Shown here: positions 21,728 through 31,923 of the stretch, in pieces
How positions within the stretch are numbered: the first letter of the stretch is position 1
How the letters are laid out: each line of letters starts with the position of its first letter
Assembly (NCBI GenBank): GCA_000442125.1
Contig: KE546968.1
Location: forward strand, 585,932 to 649,931
DNA from: Opeltia flavorubescens
Taxonomy: Eukaryota > Ascomycota > Lecanoromycetes > Teloschistales > Teloschistaceae
Direction of reading: 5' to 3'
DNA length: 64,000 nucleotides
Notes under the pieces: model-generated
What the model was told of the DNA's origin: nothing
The model's input: only the letters and a program-made list of their open reading frames with translations
Databases searched by the model: none
Program-made: the position numbers and the translations under genes

Positions 21728-24012
21728 ATGGCTACTGTTGCTATTGCTCAATCGCCGCCCCGGCAGACCCATACGCCCCCCCCGCAAGCTCCATCTCTTG
21801 TCCTGGATACTTCAGACCTTGAACATGGCGCTATTCCGAACAAGCACCTCCCCTATTGTTCACCTGGTCCTGCGCCGCTTCCTCAGAACGCTCTTGCCAC
21901 GCCGCCCGCATCACCCCCGACTCCTCAACCAGAAACCCGCACACTATCACTTCTATATCCACCCGACTCACATCCAAAGCTGTCTGCCTCGCCTCCCGTA
22001 TACGCAATCCAGCCTTCTACGCTGGCTGCGGCAGTACATCAGTTGGCCGCTCAAGAGCTTCCCGAGCCGAAATATGTCTTTCCATGGCTTCATGGGCTCC
22101 ATCCAGAAAATCAGATTCAACTGGCTTTCTTCACGGCCAGAAAGAGAGCACTCAGAAGTGTGCCAAGGTGTTTCCGCGGTATCACAATTATCAAAGCTGG
22201 CGGCAATCTCACCAGAAGTAAAGTGAAAGGAGCCCTGGCTCCGGAAGACATACTTTCTACGGACGCTACTTGCGATGACACCTTCTTGGAAGTTGATCCC
22301 CGAGAAGGCTTTTCGGTTCGGAACTTCCAGATTCAAGCAGCTAAGATAGCCATGGTATCAGATATTGTCGTTTATAGGGACGATGGTGTCTCGGAAAAGG
22401 ACCTCCACAATCTAGCCAAGAGGCTCTCCAAGGCACAAAGCACATGGAGAGTGAGAAATTCAACCAGCGACCAAGATTTACCAAGGTTTCACGTATTCAT
22501 CGTCTCATGTGCGTGCTCCGCTCTTATCGCATTGAAGGTTGTGGCTAAGTCTCATAGGTCCGTTCCGCAAATTCGAGCATGACTATCCGGAACTCGTTGC
22601 GGTCGATTCTAAGGGACAAGTCATGCGAGAGCTACTTGATTTCTGTATGTTTTTCGACTTACTATGACGGTCGTTACTAATTGGACAGTTCAATTGGAGC
22701 GCCAAGAAATGTGCAAGATGTCTCAAGCTTCTGAGATAGCCAAAAACGTTTGGCTTGGCCCGACGCCGGACTCCGCCTTTTGCTCTTTACCGGAAAGTAC
22801 GGAGAATGAGTTGAAATACGATATTTTCATCGAGGCAAGCGATCTAGCCCAAGCCCCTGAGCCCCGCACGTTAGATTGTGTGGATGAACTGAGCTTGGAT
22901 GAACCGCAACGTCTGGAATTTCCGTCTTCTGGAAGTATCATGCCACAGAAATGGCCTAAAGCAGGACCTCTCGATCCCGTCACGCAGATGTGCCAATGGA
23001 TCCATTCCATAGCAGATCCGGCTCCAACGTCGGATATTGAAGACGATGAACCTGACCAAGATGGCGACATTCCGATGAGGACCTTGCAACCTCGACCAAG
23101 GAAGGTATTGATTCATTGTACTGACGGATATACCGAGAGCTCTCTGCTAGCTCTTGCCTATTTCATGTATGCCGAGCGAATTCCAGTCCATGAAGCTTGG
23201 CTCCGCCTTCATTGTGTTAAGAAGCGGAATTTCTTTGCTTACTCGTCAGACGTTGCGTTACTTTTATCTCTACAAGCTCGTATCCTCGAACTGTCCCCAG
23301 GTCCAAACAATGGCATTTCGGCGTCACTCCAGGAGGAGCCCGCTTGGCTGTCACGCATCGATGGAAGCTTTCCAAGTCGCATCTTGCCGTATATGTACTT
23401 GGGAAACCTTGGACATGCCAATAATCCCCAACTTTTAAGAGCATTGGGCATCAAACGAGTTCTTAGCGTCGGCGAACCAATCAGTTGGACCAAAGGCCAG
23501 ACTGAAAGCTGGGGTGCGAGAAACCTGCTGTTCATAGACCGTGTACAAGATAACGGGGTTGATGCTTTGACTAAAGATTTTGAGCGGTGTCTAGATTTTA
23601 TTGGTAGGTATTCGTTCTATTCTGGTGAACACGTAGAATCCTAATATTGTCACTAGGTAAAGGGAAAGACGAGGGAACGGCGACCCTGGTGCATTGTCGT
23701 GTTGGCGTCTCGCGTTCGGCAACCATATGCATTGCTGAGGTCATGTTATCCTTGGGGCTTTCATTTCCACGGGCATAGTGAGTAGCAGCGTGATGTTCTC
23801 AGGTGGGGATCTCGACTTACACACAATCTAGTTGTTTTGTTCGAGCACGGCGTTTGAACGTCATAATTCAACCACATCTTCGATTTACGTATGAACTAAT
23901 GAAATGGGATGAGGTCCTTCAGAAAAAGCGAGGACAATCCGTCTGTCGAGAACTCGAGTGGGCCAGTGTTGCCCATGAGATTGCAGCAATGAATAAGCCA
24001 TATTCGAGATGA
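21728..24012 (+). CDS. PPS1: PPS1-like dual-specificity phosphatase
   Basis: Five exons: 21728-22508, 22558-22644, 22689-23603, 23657-23777 and 23832-24012, encoding 694 aa. Pps1 is a dual-specificity protein phosphatase linked in yeast to S phase. The C-terminal domain (about 535-690) has the signature VHCRVGVSRS with catalytic Cys608 and the following Arg, plus YMYLGNLGHANN before it. An earlier phosphatase-like segment has IHCTDGYTESS (Cys433), where the invariant Arg of CX5R is Glu439, so it is probably inactive. The N-terminal 100 residues are Pro-rich; residues 140-290 hold a region typical of Pps1 (FRGITIIKAGGNLTRSKVKG, FHVFIVSCPFRKFEHDYPELV). The start ATG is the first in frame and lies in a sensible context. 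A cytosolic or nuclear role is inferred from the family. Confidence 0.92.
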
Positions 24013-24793
24013 CGGCCCATTGCAACCTTTTTGCGGCGTTTAGCGTTACAAGGCATGGACGATCCAGATGACATGATATGAGAAGAACGATTTGATGATA
24101 CGAAATGTGACGGTTTTATTGGGTGTTAGGTAATTGGAACGAGATATGGAGAATGGTACGACTTTCATGTCGAAGGATCTGGCGATGGCTTGTTCCGGAT
24201 ATCTTGCTCGAGGTTCGTGGCTCGTCGCGTTATGTGGCTGGATCCCTGATTCTTGCTTTGAATATTCGATCATGTGTATTGCTATCTTGGGGCTGCGTGT
24301 CATTGGCTTACTGGCTTCTTCCGATCAGAGTAGTTCTTGAATAGCGGTTTTGAAAGATAATGAAAAGCTTCTTGTCCGATATCTCTGCTGCTCTCTCTGT
24401 AACTCTTGCCTGTGGAAGCATGGTGGGTTGTCGCACACGTAGCAGATGGTATGATGAATCCTACCTGTCGTCCATCTAAACTTGGGCCATATCAGGAGCC
24501 ATATTAGGATTTTGTGGCCCCAGCAGCGTTAGCCAACGATTTAGACAATCTGCGAGACTTGCAGAGAATATCTACCAATCGATTCCATCGAAACTCGAGT
24601 GGGTGACCTGATATCACGAGGTCATAATGATGCGAAAGGGGGAAGGACAACGAGAACGCCTGAGGCCTTCGCACCGGACATGCGAAGCTGCGAGAAAGAA
24701 CAGATCGTATTGTGAGAAGAAATTACTACAGGATTGAGTGAGAAACGTCTACTGTCTATCCTCCCCTATCCCTCCTGTCAATAGACTCTGTGA
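24013..24793. other. Intergenic region downstream of PPS1
   Basis: 0.8 kb with the PPS1 3' region. Nothing further was recognised. The right end passes into an acidic-coding, CT-rich tract. Confidence 0.45.
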
Positions 24794-25054
24794 CTACTCC
24801 TCACTCTCTTCCTCTTCCTCCTCCGGCTCCTCCGGCTCCTCCGACTCCTCGGACTCGTCCTGCTCCCCGCTCTCCTCCTCTTCTTCCTCCTGCTCAACTG
24901 CGGGGGTGTAGCCCTTGTTGATGCTTAATACAGGCATCACCGGATACTGCTCGGTTACCTTGCTCTTGACACGTTTGCGGCCCTTGAGACCCCTTAGATC
25001 GGATTTCGAAACGCAGACATTCCAAAGCAGATTTTCGAGGAAAATATGTTGCAA
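24794..25054 (-). CDS. Doubtful small ORF with acidic tail
   Basis: Minus-strand reading frame whose last 35 codons are almost all Glu, with Asp, Ser and Pro (EEEEEESGEQDESEESEEP). Before it are basic (KGRKRVKSKV) and neutral (YPVMPVLSINKGYTP) segments, resembling the end of a nuclear or nucleolar protein. There is no good ATG at the left end of the frame, so it would be the last exon of a gene whose upstream exons I could not define, or a chance reading of a TCC-type simple repeat. No splice acceptor was confirmed. Confidence 0.25.
   Translation of the reverse strand: MQHIFLENLLWNVCVSKSDLRGLKGRKRVKSKVTEQYPVMPVLSINKGYTPAVEQEEEEEESGEQDESEESEEPEEPEEEEEESEE
24797..24895. repeat. Imperfect TCC/CTC simple repeat
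   Basis: A pyrimidine-only stretch made of TCC-like triplets (CTCCTCCGGCTCCTCCGG and variants). It underlies the acidic ORF read on the other strand. Such tracts arise by slippage. Confidence 0.6.
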
Positions 25055-25903
25055 GGGGATGTCGAATATTCAAAATGGCTAAGACCATTATTAGGGAGTA
25101 TTATCGTTCCCGATCTCTGCATCAGCTCTCTCCAGCATGAGACAGGTTGTCGTCCACAGCTGACAGAACCTTTCATCTCACTGCTTCATGAACTCCGTGG
25201 TATTTGTTTGACAGCTGATGTTGCCTAGATGGCCACCATCGATTAAGAGCCCGTCATGCTGTAACTTTTTTCATTTGCATGTCGTAGATTTGTATCCTCA
25301 GCCGTGACTCTTACAAAACTTCTAGACCGTTTTGAGCGTGAAAGAATTGTTCAACTCTTCATGACTCGATATACTCATTCGAAGCTAGCGTGGGAGCATA
25401 TATATAAGAGTACGTCGGCTGTGGTCTCGAGCGGGCGCATTGTAGTTGTACGATACCTGGAGATTTCAGCTTGAGGAACCCATTGATCCGTCATCACGTA
25501 CCTTAGAGAGCCTCCATCCTCCATCTCTAACAGATACTTACCACTTATGATCGGTTCCCTTTCCTCCGCCTGTGTATTGACGTTTGGGCAGAGAATCCAA
25601 GAGCCTAAGAGGTGCAGGCTGGCTGCTGTGGCTTGACCATATGCGCTTTAGCCTCAGCCCTATGATAGCATTCCTGATGGCCATACCCATCCCCCATCAT
25701 TAAGCTCCTATGCTCATACTAATTTGCGCCAAAAGGGCTGCCTGTACTGACTGACAGATCTGAAGATACTTTAGCCTCGACCACCATTGACATCCTCAGA
25801 ACTGACTAGGCGCCAACGATCCACTCCTTGCATTTCACAGAGTTCTGCCATACTCATCTCAAGCTAGTACAACCCTCTTTCGTTTTATATTACCTCCGGC
25901 TAC
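25055..25903. promoter_or_regulatory. Intergenic region and promoter of the PP2A gene
   Basis: About 0.85 kb upstream of the PP2A start. It must contain the PP2A promoter and leader. Short ORFs are chance-like. No other feature was recognised. Confidence 0.45.
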
Positions 25904-27181
25904 ATGGCGAACGAGCGCTATCCCCTCATGGATACCAAGATGGACATCGATATAGGCAAGGTACCGGAACCACCAAAGTTATCGCCTACCACAGAACCTA
26001 CTTCCATACCAACATTGGACGGGTGGATAGAAAGTCTGATGAATTGCAAACAGCTGGCGGAAAACGACGTACAAAGACTATGCGATCGAGTATGTAGCAT
26101 GTGGATAACCTCTCGTGATTTCCATAAGCTTCGCCTGAGCTGATGGTGCGCATTGCATAGGCTCGAGAGGTTCTTCAGGAAGAGTCGAATGTTCAGCCAG
26201 TGGTATGTTTACGTCTTCCTACTCAACAGTTTCGCGTCTGAAAGTGTTTTTAGAAATGCCCTGTCACCGTCTGTGGCGATATACATGGCCAATTTCATGA
26301 CCTGATGGAGCTTTTTCGTATCGGGGGCCCGAATCCTGACACCAATTACCTTTTCATGGGTACGATATAGCCACCACCTTGGCGATGAGGGACTAAAATG
26401 CAACAGGCGATTACGTTGATCGAGGTTATTACTCTGTTGAGACTGTAACCTTGCTTGTCGCCCTCAAAATTAGATACCCTCAACGCATCACAATCCTCCG
26501 GGGCAATCACGAATCACGCCAGATTACCCAAGTCTATGGCTTTTACGACGAATGCCTACGAAAGTATGGAAACGCGAATGTCTGGAAATTTTTCACCGAT
26601 CTGTTCGACTACCTCCCTCTCACCGCACTGATTGACAACCAAATCTTCTGCTTGCATGGTGGCCTATCACCAAGCATCGACACCCTCGATAACATCAGAG
26701 CGCTTGATCGAATCCAAGAAGTACCGCATGAAGGGCCGATGTGCGACCTATTATGGAGCGACCCAGATGACCGATGTGGATGGGGAATAAGCCCGCGAGG
26801 TGCGGGCTATACATTTGGACAAGATATCTCGGAAGCATTCAACCATAACAATGGTTTGACACTGGTGGCTAGGGCACATCAGCTTGTGATGGAAGGGTAC
26901 AATTGGAGTCAAGACCGCAATGTGGTCACGATATTCTCAGGTCAGTCATCCTCAATCGCCTCAATGGCGCGGCTAACATTCGTTATAGCACCCAATTACT
27001 GTTACCGGTGCGGAAATCAGGCCGCAATTATGGAGATAGATGAGCATCTGAAATACACCTTGTAGGTCGTCCTCAAACGCTGCGTGGGTATGTGCTGATT
27101 TTCAATAGTCTTCAATTCGATCCTTGCCCTCGAGCTGGGGAGCCAATGGTTTCAAGACGTACTCCGGATTATTTCTTGTAG
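25904..27181 (+). CDS. PPH21: Serine/threonine phosphatase PP2A catalytic subunit
   Basis: Six exons: 25904-26089, 26161-26202, 26254-26359, 26407-26940, 26989-27061 and 27109-27181, encoding 337 aa. Exon 2 is only 42 nt. The sequence is near identical to fungal PP2Ac throughout: [19 protein letters not shown], the metal-binding motifs [18 protein letters not shown] and RGNHESRQ, the loop [11 protein letters not shown], and the C-terminal TPDYFL that is methylated at Leu and phosphorylated at Tyr. This tail excludes Sit4/PP6 and PPG1 and points to PP2A proper. The N-terminal 35 residues ([18 protein letters not shown] region) form the short variable extension seen in fungi. An upstream-most ATG (MANERYPLM) was chosen; MDTKMD nine codons on is the alternative. 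Confidence 0.97.
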
Positions 27182-27569
27182 AGTAATAGATTTCCATCAG
27201 GATTGGCAGAAACCGTCAGTTCATCAGCTTGAGTGAATAGATGAAAGGTGAAAGGCTAAAATAATATCTCCCTTGCTGCTGCTTGATGAGTAGTGAAATA
27301 AAGCATGTAAGCTGCTCTTCCACACACTATTCAAATGATCGTACATCCGATGTCAAGATTTGTCCCATCCTTTTTATGCGTAAAGTCAAAAACATTGTTG
27401 TCTTCTTGTGGTGTATTCAGGAGCATCTAGGCTTTGATGTGTGACGTCGCTTTGTCTCCACATCGTCCCATCCATTGATTTCACACATACAACTTCCCGT
27501 TCCACGGGCTCAAGAGGTTCGAAGTATCCCACGATTCTGCGAGCTAGATATGAAGACAGCCTTGCCATA
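27182..27569. other. Intergenic region PP2A / uncharacterised gene
   Basis: 388 bp with the PP2A 3' end and the promoter of the next plus-strand gene. No feature was recognised. Confidence 0.45.
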
Positions 27570-29539
27570 ATGCCTCAGCGTAACAATTATCGTCTTCCTG
27601 AAGTTTCGGTTGTCCATCTCGACGTCGGGAAAGACCGGTCTATCAGCATTGAGGAGTTTCTCCGAAATGTCAGGCGAGACCCCGGCAGCTCTTCTTCGAA
27701 TCACAAGGTATCGAAAAACTCGCAATCAGAATCCATAACCAAGACACTAAATCTAAAGCACGATGTTGAAACGTCTATGCCGGTGCTGGACGGCAAATTC
27801 CCATTAGCTTTCGATGTGCGGCAGTTGCGGGCAAAGACCTCGATCGAGGCCCATACTTCTGGTCAGGATGACAACTTTCAATTGGCATCGGAGGAGCAAT
27901 TCCCTCATTCTACAACTCGACATCCCAGGTTGAGAAGGGTATATAAGGGAAAGCACAAGAATATTGTATCAGCTCCATCCGCATGGGATCCGACGCCGCC
28001 TACGTCCTTGCGAAGCTCAGTTACGGAAGAATCTCCTAAAGGTACGCTCTGTCACGATGTCTTGTCATAGCAGTACATTATGACCCATTAGCTTGTGGAG
28101 ATTGTGCAGCGGTTCATCGTCTGTATTGCTCCGCTGATTATTAAAGCCCAGAGCAACCCCAGTCGAGATCATCGGCAAAGTACATCCTGCTCCAGACTGC
28201 CGTTGAATGTCAAACACCATCCGCAACCCAATACCAAGATCAAGCGAATACTAAGCGCAACATCAGAAGTAAAAGCAGCCCGGAAAGGACCACGGCGGCA
28301 TGCACCTGTCAATGAACTAGCGCTTATCAACAGTGCTAATTATCTCATATCGCAGGAGGACGAGGTAAGCAATAAATGTCTGTGTAGCATCAATTGTGGG
28401 CTTAAGGTATCAATTAGAATGATCCAGAGGCCTTCAACTCGAGAGAAGTTCTCGATGATACGATTGAGTCTTGCACTCAAGCTGGTCCGGAACCCAGACG
28501 CACAGTCAACACACATGCCATCCACAAGCAGCGAATAGCGCCAAACCCCCTTAGCAACATTCGAAAGAGTTTACGCCTCTCGAGGAGTAACAGAATTGAC
28601 ACTGATCAATTCAGGCTTCCACCGCGAACCCCTAAGACGACCAGGCCTAGAAGCTGGAGGCTTGGTAGTGGCTTCAAGAATCGGGCAAACCCACAAATAT
28701 GCAGGGAGAGGACCGCTATCCCACTTTCTGCTGAGCTGCGTGGGAATCTAGCTACTGTCAAAAAAGGCTTGTGCAGTGTCGAGAAGCGCAGAACGCCACC
28801 CGAGGACAACGTCACCTGCCGTTTGACCAAGGTGAACGAGCTCGGGACTGGTAACTCTTCGGATGGTATGCAGCTGTCGACTGGCTTTGATTCTAGGAGC
28901 TTTACAGTGACGAGCGATGAATTCCAGAATTCAACCACCAAGGCTCGGGAATCTAGTCGGATTATTCAATCAGTCCCCGAAATAGCTATGGACTTGGGAA
29001 CATTGAGAGATTGCCATCCTCCGGCCGTTATGAATTTTCCAGCACCCGCTCAAGGTACGAACGATGGACAGCACGAGAAAACTGCAACGGTCCTCTCAAC
29101 CGTTCCAGACAAAAAACTTCGTGTTGTACGTCAGCTCCGAGGTAGACGAAGGGTCAATGACCAATGCCTAGCAAATACAGCCGCAGCCACAGTCGTAGCA
29201 TTTGATTGTGAGATCATATCTACAGCTATCTCTCCAGCAATGCTTATTATACCGCCACAAGCGCTGAAAAAGAAGGATTCTGTTTCAGTAATGACACTAC
29301 ATTCGCCAAGCTACTACTCCGCTGATGCTACGGCAAGATTGAACGCACCTCCTAAGCTTACGAAAAGTAGAGAAACACAGCAACAGAGCGCCAGTACCTT
29401 ATCATTGCTCCAGCGTGGAACGTCCGGTGTGATGGTTCCGCGAACCGAATATAAGGGAGATCTAGATCTTGGGATATCGACATCGCTGAAAAGGATGATA
29501 AGCTTGCCCTTTGTGCCACCTTTCAAGAAGGATATTTGA
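27570..29539 (+). CDS. Uncharacterised basic Ser/Arg-rich protein, 603 aa
   Basis: Three exons, 27570-28041, 28147-28364 and 28418-29539, give 603 aa with consistent phases (1 and 0). The acceptor of intron 1 (TTAAAG at 28141-28146) was chosen because it is the only one restoring the long downstream frame. The start is MPQRNNYRLPEVSVVHLD. The protein is rich in Ser, Thr, Arg and Lys, largely disordered, with short ordered-looking islands at the N-terminus (VHLDVGKDRSISIEEFLRNV) and C-terminus (LDLGISTSLKRMISLPFVPP). I recognise no domain, signal peptide or membrane span. Stretches such as KSLRLSRSNR and RPRSWRLGSGFKNR could be nuclear localisation signals. Possibly a lineage-specific nuclear or cytoskeletal regulator; that is a guess from composition only. 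Confidence 0.75.
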
Positions 29540-30028
29540 AATGGATGATGCTCTGATATATTGTGCCTAAATAGCCTGAGAGGATCCCAAGTAGCTGCAA
29601 GACTCCTGATACTTAGATCTGTGCATGAAACATCAAATCTTTGAAATCGGTACATCAAATATGCTACTGCCTTTTTACAGAAGGCCAAATTAGAACAGGT
29701 GATGGTTTTTGCATACGCTAATACATGCCAAATCCTATGAAATCGGTCTGCATGAAATACGGGATGGAAGACGGGTACGCAATCGTGCGGCACGAATGAT
29801 CGCCGCTAATTTTGATACAATGATCCTTCTGTATATTATTGGCTTCCTCGTTACTCTTCATTCCTCATTCATTCACTTTACATTTTCACTTAAGCTTCCT
29901 GTCGAAGCAATAATACTAATTTCACTTCTCTCCCCCATCAACTCCAAAACATTGCTTGGCGCTTCTTTTTTGTCAAATTGTCTAGTAATGCGCATCAATT
30001 GTCTCGAGACTGGTTTAGCAATTGAATT
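29540..30028. promoter_or_regulatory. Promoter region of the GH72 gene
   Basis: 489 bp upstream of the glucanosyltransferase start. A pyrimidine-rich, AT-rich stretch at 29830-29970 (TTCCTCATTCATTCACTT and similar) fits a strong fungal promoter and leader. An ORF crossing it (29709-30035) is out of frame and chance-like. Confidence 0.5.
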
Positions 30029-31586
30029 ATGTTAAAATCCTTGAAGCTTCGTGTCGCGTTGCTTGCCCTCTTCGTCTCCTTCGTCGCTGCAGTCCAGAAT
30101 ATAAAGGTGCAGGGTTCGGACTATGTCAACAATATTACCAGCGACCGCTTTCAGATCATCGGTGTAGCGTATGCATTTATTCACCATCCTCTGCTTCATG
30201 GCTAACATACTTCCAGCTATCAACCAGGAGGCTCTGCTGGTTTTATTGCAGGCTCTGGAATTGACCCTCTCAGCAATGGCACTCTCTGTTTACGGGATGC
30301 TGCTCTCATGCAACGTCTGGGCATTAATACCATCCGTGTCTACAATCTGGATCCATCCTTGAACCATGGTAAGAGACACGACATCTCGGTATGCAGTTGA
30401 AAGATCAAGAGCAGCTTACAATCTCTCAGACATGTGTGCATCTATCTTCAACGCTGTTGGGATCTACCTACTTCTAGACGTCAACTCACCCTTGCCCAAC
30501 GAGAGTCTCAACCCTGGTGATTTGGCTAGTTCATACAACTCGGCCTATTTGAATCGCGTCTTCGGCGTCGTGGAGGCATTCAAGAATTATCCGAATGTTC
30601 TTGGCTTCTTCAGCGGCAATGAGGTTATGCAAAACGTCGGCCAGGGAGCTAATGTTCCTCCGTATGTGAGAGCCGTTACCAGAGACTTGAAGAACTACAT
30701 CGCCAAGAACTCTCCACGAAACATCCCAGTCGGGTACTCGGCGGCCGATGTTCGCGATATCTTAGCTGACTCATTTGCCTATCTATCCTGCACCATCAAT
30801 GGCCAGTCCTCGGATATGTCGCGGATCGATTTCTTTGGACTCAACTCATATTCATGGTGTGGCGATGTGACTTTTCAAGAGGCTGGCTATGACAAACTTG
30901 TAGAGATGTTCAGCAACACCACAATTCCGGTTTTCTTCTCGGAATATGGCTGCAATAAGGTCCAGCCTCGGCAATTTTTCGAGGTACAGGCTCTTTATGG
31001 TGTCAATATGACTGGCGTCATGAGCGGAGGAATCATCTACGAATACGTGCAGGAAGTCTCTAATAACTTTGGCCTCGTCGATCTTTACGACAATGGTACA
31101 GCTGCATTGCGTGGAGACTACGACAGTCTGCAGAAGCAGTACAACAAGCTTGACATCAAGNGATTGCAATCCGGAAACGTATCCGCAACCGCGCTGCAGT
31201 CACCCGAATGTTCTAGTGACTTAATCGTCGAGGGAGGCTTTGCAAAGTCCTTCAAGATCCCTTCAGTACCAAGTGGAGGTCAAAAGTTGATCGACAATGG
31301 CATCGAAAACCCCAACGTTGGCAAATTGGTACCAGTCATGAAGACCGCGGTTCCAATGGATGTTTACGGCAGTAATGGAGGCCTTCTCAAGGATTTAGCA
31401 ATTAAGCCGCTACCTTCAGACCAGAGTAATACACCTAATGGACAAGATACGACGGGATCCACATCCCCATCAGGAACCTCACCGGCAGGCGGTAAGCCCA
31501 CGTCCAAAAGCGGTGTCGCAAAACTGGCAATCAGTCTACTCCTTGCGGTCATCGCTGCAGCTGCAGCTGCAATTCAGCATACGTAG
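30029..31586 (+). CDS. GPI-anchored beta-1,3-glucanosyltransferase (GH72, Gel/Gas)
   Basis: Three exons, 30029-30168, 30217-30368 and 30430-31586, encode 482 aa. GH72 enzymes cut and rejoin beta-1,3-glucan chains in the cell wall. The start MLKSLKLRVALLALFVSFVA is a signal peptide. The catalytic domain (residues about 22-330) has IRVYNLDPSLNHD and both catalytic glutamates: Glu162 in FSGNEVM and Glu269 in FFSEYG. The Cys-rich CBM43 box found in GAS1-type members is absent, so this is the GEL-type subclass without the module. A Ser/Thr/Pro-rich linker at 415-450 leads to a hydrophobic C-terminus VAKLAISLLLAVIAAAAAA, a GPI-attachment signal. One undetermined base at 31161 leaves residue 342 unknown (codon NGA); TGA would be a stop but Arg or Gly is expected. 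Confidence 0.95.
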
Positions 31587-31923
31587 CATTGTACATTGAA
31601 TGGGGGCCTTTCATCTTGGTGAGCGTTGAATTCCAGCTGGCTTGGAATGCTGCATGGCGAGGCGTGTACTTGCGGTGGCATTGGATTCAGTCACAGGCGT
31701 TACTCGAGGCTACTCATGGGAAGCGTGAGTAGTGAGCATTGATAGATACCCTTTCATGGTTGGTTCGTACGTGTGTATGCATTAATTTTTCCTGCTCCTG
31801 ATGGAGCTGTACCATAGCCATTTTCCAATATGGATCGATTCGCTTTTCCTAAAGTACGAGAGTATGCCACCCATGCCAGGTGATATGTACCGAGTCAAGT
31901 AGTCGCCATCACCGGCTGCCCGG
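31587..31923. other. Convergent intergenic region GH72/CnxE
   Basis: 337 bp between two facing stop codons. It holds the two 3' ends. No feature was recognised. Confidence 0.45.

Noticed and set aside
29709-30035. 108-codon hydrophobic ORF upstream of the GH72 gene
   Set aside because: It lies in the T/C-rich promoter and leader, overlaps the true start in another frame and has no family match known to me.
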